This document shows, in pieces, positions 37,901 through 49,532 of a stretch of 64,000 bases of DNA. The position numbers were made by a program, and so were the translations under genes. The notes under the pieces were generated by a model. It did not search any database, had not been told where the DNA came from, and saw only the letters and a list, made by a program, of their open reading frames with translations. Numbering within the stretch: the first letter of the stretch is position 1; each line of letters starts with the position of its first letter. The stretch spans positions 41,452,926 to 41,516,925 of the forward strand of contig CM037789.1 in NCBI GenBank assembly GCA_021229015.1, in the 5' to 3' direction. This stretch comes from Solen grandis. Lineage: Eukaryota > Mollusca > Bivalvia > Adapedonta > Solenidae.

Positions 37901-40000
37901 TAAGTTTTTTTGGTTCACAGTGGGGAAGCTAAAACAATTTTTGTTTTGTGAGTACCTGGGGAAGCTATATCCCAAAATCGTCTTGGGGTACACAGGGCAA
38001 AAATAAAATCAATATCGTTGTGGTACAAGGGCAAGCTATATCAATATCGTTTGTGTGCAAACTGGGCAAGGGTTTTATTAATATCGTTTGGGTGCACACT
38101 GGTTTAAAACTTTATCAAAATCGTTTGTGTGTTTACTGGTCAACCCATTTTTAATATGTTCGTGGGGACATGGTCAAGCTATAACAGTTTTTGTTGGGGG
38201 TACACTGGGGAAGGTATATCAATATGTCCGATTTTTTATGAATTACCATTAACGGGATTCCCTGTTCTTTTTTAATGTAGGTATAAAACGAGGCTGTTTA
38301 CAAATATATATAATATTTAAATTTAAAAAAAATGTTTTACATAACAAAAGTTTAGCGTTTTTACATAATACCTTTGCAAAACATAGGGAAAAATTTTGCA
38401 TTAAAATTTTTCGTTTCGTAAAAGCCAATTTTTCTTTTCAAGATAGCCTTTAAAAATATTTTTAAAAAGGGGTAACTATAATCAAAGGGAAATGTCTAAA
38501 CAGGGATGAATGCGTATAATACGGGGGGATATTAATCATTTTTCCCAAAAAATATAAAAACTTAATTTTGAACTGACTCACTCTGCTTTACGGTTTCACA
38601 ATATTTAAAAAAATATTTGCAATTTAAAAGCCAACCCTTTTTGTTTTTCCCTTTAAAACGTTGATATTTACACTCCTTTCCCAATAAGTGATCTTTGCCA
38701 CACAGGTTCACCAACCGCAATATTCTGCAATATGGCCACACAGGCTTATCAATCATTAACTTTCGCAATTCTCTGCCACACAGGTGCATTAACAGTTTGC
38801 CCCACTGCAATAAAATCTTTTCCCCAACAGGGGTCATTAACAATAGCACACAGAATATCCAAGCCACACCCCCGGCCTTAACAATAGCACACGCAATATC
38901 TCCGCCACACAGGCCAAAAAAACAGTTTGAAAACTGCCAAAATCTCTGCCACCAGGTCATTAAAATAGACCCCAGCAATTTTAAAAATTTTGAGTAAATG
39001 GTCAAGTTTTAATATATCGTTTTGTTTTGCACACTGGGCGCTTATTTAAAAAGTTCGTTGGGGACATGGTCAAAATAACAGTATCCTGTGGGGGTTTCAT
39101 GGCCATGTATATCAAAATCGTTCTTGAGGAAACATGGTCAAAGCTATATTTAAAAACGTTTGTGTTTCACACCGGGCAGCTATATCAAAAACGTTGTTTA
39201 GTACACTGGCCCAAAACTAATCAGTATCCTTTGTGTGTACACGGCCCAAACTATATCAAATATTTGTTTTTGGTACACTGGCCAAGCATATCAATATAGT
39301 TTGGGGTGTACACTGGTCAAGCTAATCAAAATCGTTTTTTTTGGACAGGGGGAAGTAAAAACAATATCGTTTGTGTGTACCCTGGGCAAACTATATCAAA
39401 CGTTTTTGAGCCCCCTGGTCAAACCCATATCAAAATCGTTTGTGTGTACACTGGGTAAGCTATATCAATATCGTTTGTGTTTATCACCCGGTCAAAATAT
39501 ACAATATCTTTTGTGGGTTCACTGGTCAAGCTATTCAATTGTTTGTGTTTTACACTGGGGGAAGATATAAAAATCGTTTGTGTGTACCTGGGGGAAGCTA
39601 TATCAATATCGGGTTTGGTGGTTTTTTTTTTCCCCTTTCCTTCCCCCCCCTAATCAAAATCGTTTGTGTGTTCACTGGGCAAAAATTTTTCAAAATCGTT
39701 TGTGTGTACATGGGGGAAAACTATATCAATTGGGTTTTTGTGTACACTGGGCCCAAACTAAATCAATATTTTGTGTGTACAATGGGCAAGCTATTCATTT
39801 TCGAACGTGAGTACATGGTAAAAATTTTACCCCAAAATCGTGTGGGTTTTGTTTTAAATGGGCAAAGCAATTTAAATATCTTTTTTGGGGTTTTTCAAGG
39901 GCAAGCTAAAACAAAACCCGTTCGTGAAAAACTGGGCAAGTTTTTAACCCCAAAAATCGTTTTTGTGTACCGGTAAGCTATTTAAAAATCCTGTGGAAAA
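34970..40000. repeat. 35-bp minisatellite, degraded second copy (A')
   Basis: The same family as 7,382-8,712: a roughly 35-base unit, 'caatatcgtttgtgtgta' plus 'cactgggcaagctatat', with a common variant 'cgttcgtgagtacactgg'. The best-preserved stretches are 36,330-36,540, 37,640-37,760 and 39,400-39,480. It is interrupted at 35.2-36.1 kb (non-repetitive) and 38.24-39.0 kb (a different repeat). Long open frames here only reflect the repeat period. Confidence 0.9.
38690..38985. repeat. About 41-bp tandem repeat nested in the satellite
   Basis: Seven imperfect copies start with 'gccacacagg' or a variant at about 38,698, 38,736, 38,776, 38,823, 38,863, 38,904 and 38,949. A unit contains 'tcattaacaatagcacac' and 'gcaatatctctg'. 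It is unrelated by eye to the flanking 35-bp unit. No counterpart is visible in the array at 7.4-8.7 kb; it might lie in the gap there. Confidence 0.75.
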
Positions 40001-42200
40001 AGGGGAAAAACAAAAAAATTTTTCTTTTTTTGGGGTTAAATGGTAAAGGGGTATATAAAAACATTAAAGCCCCCCCGAGAAAATTTTTAGGAACCCCCTT
40101 AAAAAAAAAATTTTAAAGGTGCTGAATTTTTAAAGGGGGCCTTTTTTTTAAACTGTCCCCGGTCCCCCCTTTTGGTTTTTCTGTCGGGGACCCCAAAACC
40201 CCGGGCAACTTTTTTACCGAACCCCGCCATGAGCATTTAACGACTATTACTATAAAACCCAATTCAAATTTCCCCCAAAAACTTTTTTTACCCCAAAGGG
40301 GAAATTTTAAAAATATGGACCTCCCCGTTCTTGTTTCTTTTTAAAATTAAAAAAAAAAACCCCTGCATTAAAAATTTTTAAATTTTTAAAAAAAAAAAGG
40401 GGAAAAGGTGACATCCCTTTTTTTCCCTGAATTAAAAATTTTAAAAATTTTCCCTTTGTTCTAGTTTTTTTTATAAATTTTTGGGGGCCAAATTTATGGG
40501 GCCCTATTTTTAAAATCCAGAAAAATTTTTTGGTTTAGAAACCAAAAAAAACCCCAAAACCCAAAACCCCGAAAAAAAAAATTTTTTAAATGATGTTAAA
40601 AAAAGTGGTTGAAATGTTTTAAAAAATGACATTTAAATTTTTTTTAAAATTTTTAAAAAAAAAATTTTAAATTTAATTTTTAAAAAGCTTTTTATAAAAA
40701 TTTTTTGGAAATTTTTCGAAATTTTTAGTTTGGGAAAATTTTTTTTTTGGGGGAAATCTTCCCGGTTTTAAAAAAAGGGTGATGAAATACCAAATATGCC
40801 CCCTTTTGTGGGGAAAAATGGTCGTAATTGGACTTTTCCAAAGGGGTATTGCAAAAATCAAAAAAAGGTTGATACGTGTTTTCCTCTTTTTAAATTTACT
40901 TAAAAAATTTTGGGGTGTCTTTTTTTTTGCCATTCAAAAAGGGAAAGGGCGAAATCATTAAAGGGTTTTCTCTAAAATTTTATACCCCAAGTTTTTACAA
41001 AACCCCCCCCCCCGGGGGGGAAGGGCAAAATTTTTTTTGGGACTAAAATACAAAATTATGTGAAATTATTGCAGTAGACTTTTTTTTGGTTTTTTTAAAA
41101 CTTTTCAGGGGTTTGTTTTATTTTTAAACCCAAAAACTTTTTTTTTTTTGTAATTAAAGAGTAATATCGAAAAAATAAATATATTTAAATTTTTTAAAAA
41201 ATTTTTTGGAGCAATTTTTTGAAAACACTGACTTTATTCTCATTTAGGCGGGAAAATGTTTTGGGGTTTTCCTTGGAATTTTTTTAGCAATCTACAGGAT
41301 AACTTTTTGGGTTTTTTAAAAAAGGGACACAAAAAAAACCCCCGACAAAACCCCAAAGGGGCCCGTGGGGAAAACCCCAATTTTCCAAAACTGGAACTCA
41401 AATTCCGCCCCTGAGGGGGAAAATAAATAAAAATTTTTGCGAAAAAAAAACCTCGGTCACAAAGCCCCCCCTCTCTCTTTTAAAATTTTGGTAAACGCTT
41501 TTTTAATTTTTTTAAAAATTTTTTGGATTTATAAAAAAAAGATACGAATGATACCTTTTAAAAAGAAAAAAAAGGCGGGAGCGATTTTAGAAAATTATTT
41601 TCTTTAACTGAAATGAAATTTTACAATTTTTAAAAACCCAAAAAAAAAGGGGGGGGTCATTATAACAAAAAATTTAAAAAAAAGGGGGCCAAATTTTTCA
41701 CACGGGCCCCAAATTTTTGAGAAATAAAAAAAAACCCCTGTTTGTAACGAAAAAAAAAAAACCCCCCAAAAAAAAATTTTGCCCCCCTTTATTTTTCATA
41801 TCAAAATTTTTAACAAAAAGGGGGGTTTAGAAATAAGGGGGGGGGAAACCCCATAAAAACGAGGCTTCACCCCAGACACGGGGCCTGGGTTTTTAAAATT
41901 TAAATTTTTGGGGGTTTTTTAAATGGGTAGGGTTTCGCAGTACCACTGTAGGGGGACTTTTGGGGTTTTTTCTTTTAAAGCAAAAAAGGGCCCCGGGGGC
42001 AAAACCCAACTTTTTAAAAACCCCGCATTCTGTTTGTTTTCCCTAAATCAAAAACTTCTTTTAAAAGTTTTGGGGTTTAAATTCATCCTTCCCCTTTTTT
42101 AAAAAAATTTTTGGGATGGTTTTGGGGGGGTTTAAAAAAAAAAAATTTTTGGGAAAACGACAGACAGATAATCTTAAATTCAATGCCCAATTTTTTCCCT
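40001..42200. other. Very poor-quality stretch
   Basis: Almost pure homopolymer alternation. By position it should correspond to the 18/36-bp array and flank at 9.2-10.9 kb, but no copy of that unit can be recognised. Confidence 0.5.
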
Positions 42201-42214
42201 TTTTCCCGTTGGCC

Positions 42215-42490
42215 GGGGATCTTCTCTTTTTGGTTTTAGACACACGGGATTTAAGTCATAAGAACGTTTTCTTCCCCGGGTTTCTTCTGCCTTTCACGGG
42301 GTCATTTTTATTTTTTTTTTGAAAAAAAAAAATTTTGGGGCATTTTTGTTTGGGTCTAAATATTTGGGGGCGTTGGGGGATTTTTTTGATGCACGTGAAA
42401 AACTTGTGCCCAAAAAAACACGAGAAATTTTTTAAAAAACCCGTCCTAAACTTGTAAAAAAACACATCACCGTAAAAACCCCAACATAAA
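42215..42490. repeat. Degraded copy of 11,000-11,270
   Basis: Matches in order: 'atcttctct...ggttttagacacacggga', 'tcataagaacg'/'tcataagaaagg', 'gggtttcttctgc'/'gggtttcctctgc', 'ttgatgcacgtg'/'tacgtgatgccccgtg', 'acacatcaccgt'/'acacatgtcaccgt'. This anchors block A' to block A in the same orientation. Confidence 0.75.
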
Positions 42491-43519
42491 AAATCCAAAA
42501 ATTTGGTTTTTTTCATTTTTTTTTGGGGTGATTTCAAAAATTGGGGGAATTTCCCCCGCTGAAAATGTAAAATAGTTGATGATCGGTTTTCTTCGTATTT
42601 CCCCCAATAAAAAAAGTGGGGGGTTTTTTTTAATATAAAAAATTTTTCCAAAACTTATTACAAAAAACCCCGCCCAAAAAATTTTTGGGCTTTAACCCCC
42701 CAAATTGCGATTGGGGTAAAAAACAAGAGCAAAAAAATTTTTTCCCCTTTTAAATCTGAGTCGCTTTTTTTTTAGAAAAAAATCTTTTTTTTTTCTTTAA
42801 AAAAAAATTTTAAATTTGATTTTAATTTTTCTTATATTTTAAATGTATATACTTTTTTTATTTTTTTTTTTTAAAAATTTTTTAAAATAGAAAAAAAAAA
42901 AGGGGCCCCGAATTTTTAAGGTACACTTTTTTCTTTCTTTTTTTAAATTTTAAAATTTTTTATTTTTTTTTTTGGAAAATTTTAAAAAAATAAATAAAAA
43001 TTTTGTGCCTAATTAAAAGCCTATGTGGGAAAACCCCCTTTTTAAAACCCCTCGCCGGGGGCCCCGAAAAGTGCCCCAAATTTTTAAATTTAAAAAAAAA
43101 AACAAAAAAAAAAAAATTTAAAGGGGGTTTTTGAAAAATTTGGGTTTTTTTTGGAAAATTTTTTCTTTCATTTAAAAAACATTTAAAGCCAGTTTTCCCC
43201 CTTCACCCTTCAAAATTTTTAAATTTTAAAATTTTTCCCCCAAAAATTTGTTTGGGGGCATCACCAAAGGGTCGGGGGGTTTTTGTGTCTTACATTTTAA
43301 TTTTTTGGTTTGATGGCCCAAACCCTTTTTAAAATTAAAAAAAAAAGGGGGACTTTTAAAAAAATTTTTAAAAGTGTAAAAAAGTTAAATTTTTCATTTC
43401 CTCCACTCTCTTGAAAAATTTTTGGATTTTGGGGCCCCCAACCCTAAAGGGGGACCCCTGTCGAAAATGTTTTTTCCCGACTTTAAAAATCAGAGAACAA
43501 ACGACACGGGGAAAGAAAG

Positions 43520-44110
43520 ATTGCTTATATATGTTAGTCTTGCAGTAGTAGGTTAGGTAGGTTGTACAGAGGGTAGACTGCGCGTCCTGCTTGTATCTTG
43601 TATCTAATCGAGGGAACTGGCAGGTAGTAAGATGGTAGGACAATTTTGTACATGAAGATAAGGTCAAAAGAGTATCTGCTTTGTTCTAATGTTGGCCATT
43701 TTAGTTCCTGTAACATTGACACTGACAAGTGACACTGCTTGGGTTGTTTATTGAGAACATATCTTGCTGCTTTCCTTTGTACCTGCTCTATTTGTTTAAT
43801 TTGAGTTTGGTATTGAGGATTTCATATGGCTGAGCTGTATTCCAGTTTTGGTCTATCAAGCGATTAATAAGCACGTTCTGTTACTGTCTTCGGGCAATGT
43901 TCCAAATTCCGGTTTAAAAACCTTCGAAGCTTTTGATGTTATATTATCTTTATGAGTGTTGTATTTCATATTATCATTAAGTTCATGGATGGTGGTTTAC
44001 GTCTTCAAATATCTGTCCTTTCATTGAATAGTTGAATACAGATTTGTTTCGTTTTGTTGTTATGTTCATTATGGCACACTTGTCGACAATGAATGCCATC
44101 TGCATTCATT
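43520..44110 (-). pseudogene. Non-LTR retrotransposon fragment (post-RT region)
   Basis: On the minus strand the segments follow the order of a Jockey/CR1-like ORF2 C-terminus: a VDKCAIMNIT-type segment near 44,060-44,090, DNITSKA-type at about 43,940, an SSKICSQ-type stretch near 43,760, and MLQELKWPTLEQSRYSFDLI with FMYKIVLP at 43,640-43,700. Each is recognisable but frames change between them, and stops interrupt. This is in good-quality sequence, so it is truly decayed. It lies at the edge of the poor block, just before block B starts at 44.5 kb. Confidence 0.7.
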
Positions 44111-44650
44111 CGGTAAATATATAGATTTTAAATAATGTTTGAAGCGTGATTGCATTTTCTTGATAGAAGATTATGGTAGCAATTATAGAAGCAAGTCCTT
44201 AGGGATTTTTAAGAAAACGCTTTTATTTGTGGTCCAATTTTGGTGCAATAAGATTTCCTGAACTCAAGAATGATGTCAGTATAAAGAGAGATTATAATAA
44301 CACATACCGACGCCCTCATTTAAAGGTCCTGTATGTTTTAGGGTTGAATAATTACTCTCTCACTTCCGAGGCTTCGCACCGAGAATTTACGATATCTCGC
44401 CGAGTAGTGCATCTTTTGGTTTTAAGTCTTTGTATATGGCTTTGTCCGTAAGCACGTACACTCACAAGAACTAACAAACTCTCAATTTTAATTGCACTTT
44501 TACATATCTAATTACTGGCATGGCCATGAGTGACATGAGAGGCTATAGTCCTGGCTTTCTAAATGTACTACCATTATCCTCATCATTGTGAGTTAAAATC
44601 ACGGTGGGTCAGTCGGGTTCTTCGAACTCACAGCAGTGAGGGGGTGAGAG
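44111..44650. other. Non-coding start of block B
   Basis: No gene. From about 44,485 it is collinear with 11,919 onward. Confidence 0.5.
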
Positions 44651-44654
44651 ATTA

Positions 44655-44742
44655 TAAGAACTAGGACATCGTTGTCTAGTGGTAACATACATGACTGCGG
44701 ATCCGATGGCCATTGGTTCGAACCCCGATGAGGGGAATATTT
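44655..44742 (+). repeat. tRNA-like SINE head
   Basis: 'cgttgtctagtggtaacata' provides an A-box-like segment and 'ggttcgaaccccgatg' the B-box at normal spacing. There is no closed acceptor stem. The diverged counterpart is at about 12,115-12,185. It is a tRNA-derived SINE. Confidence 0.6.
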
Positions 44743-45051
44743 TTCCCTGGGGCAAACCACTAATCAAGGAAACCTCGCGAAGGTTAAATTTAATTTGTTA
44801 GAACTTGTTTTTCATACAAACGTAAAAGAAAACAAGTTTAAACTAATACGAACTGTGTCCATGTTGTTAAACCAGCTGAGTGATTTGTGTACGTGGGATT
44901 TATGTCCAACCAATAGAATTTCTTGGTATTTTTATTTCGTAAGTAACCTAATACCATATGAAGTCACATTATCCGGACACTTGGACTACCCGTATATACT
45001 GGGGGCCGAGCACTAAAGAGATATACCAGTTCCATGTTTAATTCTTTGGTT

Positions 45052-45118
45052 TGTCGTAGGTGGGGACTGAACCTACGACCTCCAGGATACGGATCAGGCA
45101 GTGTAACAAGACGGTCGC
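45052..45118 (-). repeat. tRNA-like SINE head, minus strand
   Basis: The plus strand shows 'ggggactgaacctacgacc' and 'caggcagtgtaacaagacgg'. On the minus strand this gives a B-box-like GGTTCAGTCCC and a tRNA-like arm. The degraded counterpart is at 12,522-12,592. Confidence 0.45.
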
Positions 45119-45312
45119 CGGAACCATTTCGTGTGTTTTGAATTATAATATGTTTAAACTTAACTGAATATTTGATGTTTGATGACCTTGCTTTTCAGTC
45201 AGTGATCATATCATGTTTATATAATGTTCATTACGGTAGAGTCTCCTGGTAACATATAGTTTCATTAAATGTGACTTTAAACAACACGACAGTCTCTTAA
45301 AACGGTATGTTA

Positions 45313-45515
45313 TAGCTCCCTTACTTGGCGCTCAGCATAATTGGATAGTTCCGGGACTAAACAGCTCAGTGTCATGATAATGTGACTGGGTGTGGTATCA
45401 TGCCGTATGTCTACGGCCTGATACTACAGTGTGGCAGAACTATATATGTCACAAGTAAACATCGTCTCCAAATGACAGGAATACTGTCGGTGGAACGTTA
45501 AACCCAGCAAACAAA
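45313..45515 (+). repeat. SINE tail (conserved-core type)
   Basis: Contains 'cttggcgctcagcataa', 'ggtatcatgccgtatgtcta', 'cggcctgatactacagtg' and the end 'acgttaaacccagcaaac'. It matches the tail of the complete SINE at 58,068-58,336 in the same order. It has no tRNA head (5'-truncated). Confidence 0.8.
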
Positions 45516-47301
45516 CGGCCAGAAAGAAGACAGTCAATTACAAGACACTCCTCGCGGGACTGTTGAATTCACTGCTTCTACAAAACACAAAAATTGTTTT
45601 ACTATTTCGTGCTGATATTTAAAGTTGTATTGGTTTTGTAATGATTTACATTTTATGAATATGAGCCTTTGATGATTTATTGGAAATGAACATACTAGCT
45701 TGCTCTTTTTACCGCGTACGTAACAGAAAATATACATCTAAAAAATGTAAAAAACATACATTCGCAATGTTACACATTCGTGCGAGTATATGTAAATACA
45801 TACGCACTTACACATGCATACGTGCACATTCACACACACCCCCATATACACACAAAATCAAGAGACTTGCTAATAATTTGGATTCCAATTTATTAATTAA
45901 ACAAAAACATATAAACAAATAAAGTGTAACATTCATGGGAACCGGTATAACAAATTATTTGCATAAACATATCAAAATATAAAAGAGAGAGAAAACAACT
46001 GAAATGTCGCTTTTCATTTCAAATTATATATTAATTATATGTGTAGTAATTAATCACTTTCAAATAAGTTTTACAGAAAAAAGTTCATACGCTCTAAAAC
46101 TGTAAAAAATATATATAATTAAATGTGCAGTTTACTTATGATATTTCGAGGTCGGACTGGACCCGTGGAAAAGGTTTGGAAAATTGCAATATTCAAGATA
46201 TCGTTAAGATTTGACTTGTATTTTATCGTCAAATGATTAAATTTTAATGTCATCGTTGTTATTGTATTGGAGTTAACCGTCACAGTATTTCAGTTATATT
46301 ACAACGTCCAGCTATTTACTGTTTGTGGATTATCGCAAATGTAAAGAGGCACATAGGAAAAGAACGACCTACCACAAGCCAGCTAGAAGTCTGGCTCAGT
46401 TGATATTGTCTTAAATGTGATTCTAACAACATATAGACTGTACTGCCTTAACTTTTTCCCCGAAGAACGTTAATTTATTAAAAATCAGTTCTATTGAAGA
46501 GTGGACTATACAAAGAGGGTAAGGAAAAACCCTTAATATAAACATTATTTTAAAACTACTGTTTAGGCATCATATGATTGTGCTGATCGCTGTAAAATCT
46601 GTCCCGACTCTCAGTATGAAAGAAATCATAAAAACAGCAGTTTATTTAAACATGTTTCAAGATAGAATCTGTTAACTTAATCTGCTTAATATAAATACGT
46701 TCGGCAACATAAGAACCTTTAAATATTCCATAAGAAGTGTATTGAGTTAAGTTCTAATGGCCCTGTTAATCAGTTAAGACTAAGATTTGTCATGCAATCC
46801 TTCGAAAACAATGATAAAGATAGACTATTACTAAAACAAAGCAAATGGTATCGTCATGGTGTTATGTCTTTCATCAGAACATACACATAGACAAGCAAAA
46901 CTATGAGTATGCCCGGGAAATGAGAAAAGTAAAATTTATAAAAATAAAATAAAAATCAATAATGAAATCTGCAGTGCAGTATTTCTATCAGATTATCATG
47001 TCTATGGCCAGAAAATGCTCTGGTACAAGGTTGGCTGTTTTGAATTACATTTCAATAGCGCAAAGCATATCACATGGATATATATTTTGTACTGATGGAC
47101 AAAACGTGACATACATTGAGGATTAAAATGTAAGCAAAGCTATAGATACAGTTATACATCACGTTGTTAAACAACAATAGATGGTTTGATCCTGTGTATA
47201 CGGCCTGTGATATGACACCGGTTTTAACGCGACACACAATCTTCTTGCAGAACGCAGGACAGTCGTGTTAGATGAATAATTACGTATGTTTGTTTATGGG
47301 A
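45516..47301. other. Non-coding flank 3' of the NRF-6-like gene
   Basis: AT-rich. A short purine-pyrimidine stretch 'tacacatgcatacgtgcaca' type occurs at 45,790-45,850. No gene is supported. The part from 46.3 kb on is collinear with 16.85-17.8 kb. It should contain the 3' UTR of the NRF-6-like gene on the minus strand. Confidence 0.5.
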
Positions 47302-47424
47302 TTAGCTCCTCTTCGCTCTCTCAAGCAGGACTTTTTCCAGCCCTATCATTGGAGATTCAAACCCAAGGGAGATAACCAGGGCCCCTGCATATGCCAAGCA
47401 CGTGTGGGCCAGGAATAAGTAAAT
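47302..47424 (-). CDS. NRF-6-like acyltransferase-3 membrane protein, last coding exon (gene-level note here)
   Basis: This belongs to the nose-resistant-to-fluoxetine-6 family: multi-pass membrane proteins with an acyltransferase-3 domain, named from C. elegans nrf-6 and implicated there in drug and lipid transport in the intestine. The biochemical reaction is not established. Five exons (51,337 down to 47,302) join with matching phases and GT-AG borders to give about 228 C-terminal residues with several hydrophobic segments. This exon reads IYLFLAHTCLAYAGALVISL, a transmembrane helix, then GFESPMIGLEKVLL, the family's characteristic C-terminal 'FESP..GLEK' motif, then a short basic tail and TAA. 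The acceptor is TTTCAG. The full family protein is about 600-900 residues, so the N-terminal luminal domain and first helices are missing from the readable sequence. Confidence 0.9.
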   Translation of the reverse strand: MYLFLAHTCLAYAGALVISLGFESPMIGLEKVLLERAKRS

Positions 47425-47988
47425 CTGAAACACAAACAAGAGGTCATACATTCGAATTATTACACTGCAGTATTGAAATACCACCGAATGGCTCTTTTGT
47501 ATAAGTCATTAAATTTAGGCTTATTTCTATCCTTTTGCAGACTTACGTTTTTCATATTGTTTTTTGAAGTATTACTTAATTTGAGTGTCCGATATTATTT
47601 CAAATACCAATTTTCTCGGGGACTAATTTTCATTGATTTTATAGTCGTGTTTATCCATGAAAAATAATCCCAATGGCTATATTCCATTTTTCTTTGGACT
47701 TCTCGTTTTCTGAAACATGAATCCATGAATATGTTTATGCATGGTACTATAATTTAATACAAATTGAATGTATTTTTTTCACTGAATACAACAACATCTA
47801 AAGTAATTACTTTTGGAAATAACGTTGTATATAGTTACATACATTAAAAAGAGCAGAGATATGAAAAATATACTAAATCAAGACAAACATGACCGCGTAT
47901 AGACATAAATGAAAACTGATAGTTGGATATAAAGACAGTTGGATAGACAGAAAGTCAGACAGATATCAAATCATTATGCATGACTTAC

Positions 47989-48131
47989 CAGTTCAATGTC
48001 TTGCCAGTACATCAGCGTATGTCGACTAAAGTAGTACGTAAACACGATCACTGGGTGGACAAGGTACGCGCAATATGTGAGGCGGCTGAGAGGGATGATA
48101 GCCCGCCAGGACAAAAAGGTGTTCACAGGAC
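47989..48131 (-). CDS. NRF-6-like acyltransferase-3 membrane protein, exon
   Basis: The acceptor is CTTTACAG, the donor GTAAGT, with two bases completing a Gly codon and then 47 codons. It reads PVNTFLSWRAIIPLSRLTYC, then AYLVHPVIVFTYYF, then SRHTLMYWQDIEL. The 'LSW..iiPLSRLtYcaYLvHP' stretch is the best-known signature of the family, and the segment after it is a transmembrane helix. A degraded copy lies at 18,405-18,560. Confidence 0.94.
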
Positions 48132-48656
48132 CTGTAAAGTATGAGAAATCCTGTTATAGATGGACATTCAATATAAGTTGAAAAAACAAATATCTGTTAA
48201 GCACATACATGGCAACATACAGCAATCCGAAGGTTGACTTATAAGAGTTCCTGTTTTACTTGGAAACATTTTAAAGCATATTTAACGCTACAATTGGTTT
48301 TTGCTGATAGTTTGTATGCTCACATACTGGTATGACAAAGCTTCCACAAAATTTATTTTATTATTTAGAAATCATACAAAAGCAAGTTATTCTTCGATGA
48401 AATATCACGATCAGTACAAATATTTTCACATTTCCACACAGTGATGTTTACATGTATTTTATTTTAATACAATCAATACCATTACTATTACAATCATTAC
48501 TAGATACTCATTATTTTTTTCAAAAATGCACCTGCACAATTGAAAAAAAAAATCTCGTTATGATATGAATATTAGAATAATATCACAATGATCATACATC
48601 AGCCAAACAATTTTGATATGGAATATTTCCAACATGAAAAATCATGGATGCTTTAC

Positions 48657-48843
48657 CTCCATTTCCGGTTGCACAAGCTAAGATGACCCAACAAATACAC
48701 ATGCCCCATGCCACCCGGAAGGTCGGGTTATACGGAGCGGAGGTGTCCTCGCCAAGCTTGGCGCCCCCATCCGGAGTGAAGGGTCCGTAGAGAACCAAGA
48801 TGGCGACACCCGTGGATATCGCCCACCCCTTTATGTTAATAAT
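48657..48843 (-). CDS. NRF-6-like acyltransferase-3 membrane protein, exon
   Basis: The acceptor is TTTTACAG and the donor GTAAAG; 62 codons plus one base. It reads IINIKGWAISTGVAILVLYG, a helix, then a polar loop through FTPDGGAKLGEDTSAPYNPT, then FRVAWGMCICWVILACATGN, another helix. 'R..W...i.w.i.ac..G.gG' before the next exon's PVN is the usual family order. A degraded copy lies at 19,100-19,308. Confidence 0.93.
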
Positions 48844-49236
48844 CTGTAAAATGTACAATCAACTTGCAAAACAAGCTGCATACGAATACAACAGATATAA
48901 AGAACACAGATTTGTAAAGCTTACTTAATAACTAGTTATTACGATAGGAAAAGTATTCACAAACATCTGTAGAAAACTTCTCAGTAGGACAAATAATATT
49001 ATTCTTGTACATACATTGCCTTTCATTCAACGTAACATAATCACCGTGGCGGCATTGCATATTTACAGCGTAAGATTGCAAAACACGAAATTAAGATTTA
49101 CAATTGTACGAATAGAAACTGGATATTGGTAATTTAAACACAGTCGGAACAAGAACTGATACAGAACTGAATTTGAATCCGGCTAAACGAATTATCTTTA
49201 AGAAATAAATATGCCGCGTGCACTTCTCTAACTCAC

Positions 49237-49360
49237 CTTAGACATCCTGAACTTGCAGTATGTGTAGTAAAGCAGATATCCAGTGATGAAGCCGACGGCA
49301 TATGGCCCCACCCGACACCATGGCTTCACGTAAATCTCATTAAAAGAATCCCCGCCATCG
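49237..49360 (-). CDS. NRF-6-like acyltransferase-3 membrane protein, exon
   Basis: The acceptor is TTTTCCAG and the donor GTGAGT. One base plus 41 codons, in phase with both neighbours. It reads DGGDSFNEIYVKPWCRVGPY, then AVGFITGYLLYYTYCKFRMS. 'vKP.CRvGPY.vG...GYLL' is a conserved family segment at the start of a transmembrane helix. A degraded copy lies at 20,125-20,228. Confidence 0.92.
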
Positions 49361-49532
49361 CTGGAAAATATATGTTAGGGTTGGAAGCCACTGTTTTGCT
49401 TGGAAATAAATCATTTGTTTGTTTATTTCGAATGAAGCGAGAAATATATTGACTGTATTTTCTCTAATGCCTCATACTTATATAGACTCTATAAGTAGAT
49501 ATTGATTATGTACAAATATAAACGTAACAATG

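Larger units (their letters stand above)
12340..43490. other. Low-accuracy consensus block (inflated homopolymers)
   Basis: From about 12,340 to 43,490 the sequence changes character. It is dominated by abutting homopolymer runs (aaaa-tttt, cccc-gggg, gggg-tttt) and isolated bases are often replaced by an extension of their neighbour. Where it can be aligned to its good-quality counterpart, as at the exon pairs 18.4/48.0 and 19.2/48.7 kb, most differences are run-length changes and single-base losses. This looks like unpolished long-read consensus. Reading frames inside it are not reliable and I call none as intact genes. The worst parts are 12.6-16.5 and 40.0-43.4 kb. Confidence 0.88.

Noticed and set aside
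38562..39005. 147-codon minus-strand frame
   Set aside because: It overlaps the 41-bp tandem repeat in poor-quality sequence and resembles no family I know.
39440..39976. 178-codon plus-strand frame
   Set aside because: It follows the 35-bp satellite through poor-quality sequence; open by chance.
12340..43490. Unusual base composition as sign of a foreign or novel element
   Set aside because: Alignment of several sub-stretches with good-quality counterparts shows it is ordinary local sequence with consensus errors.
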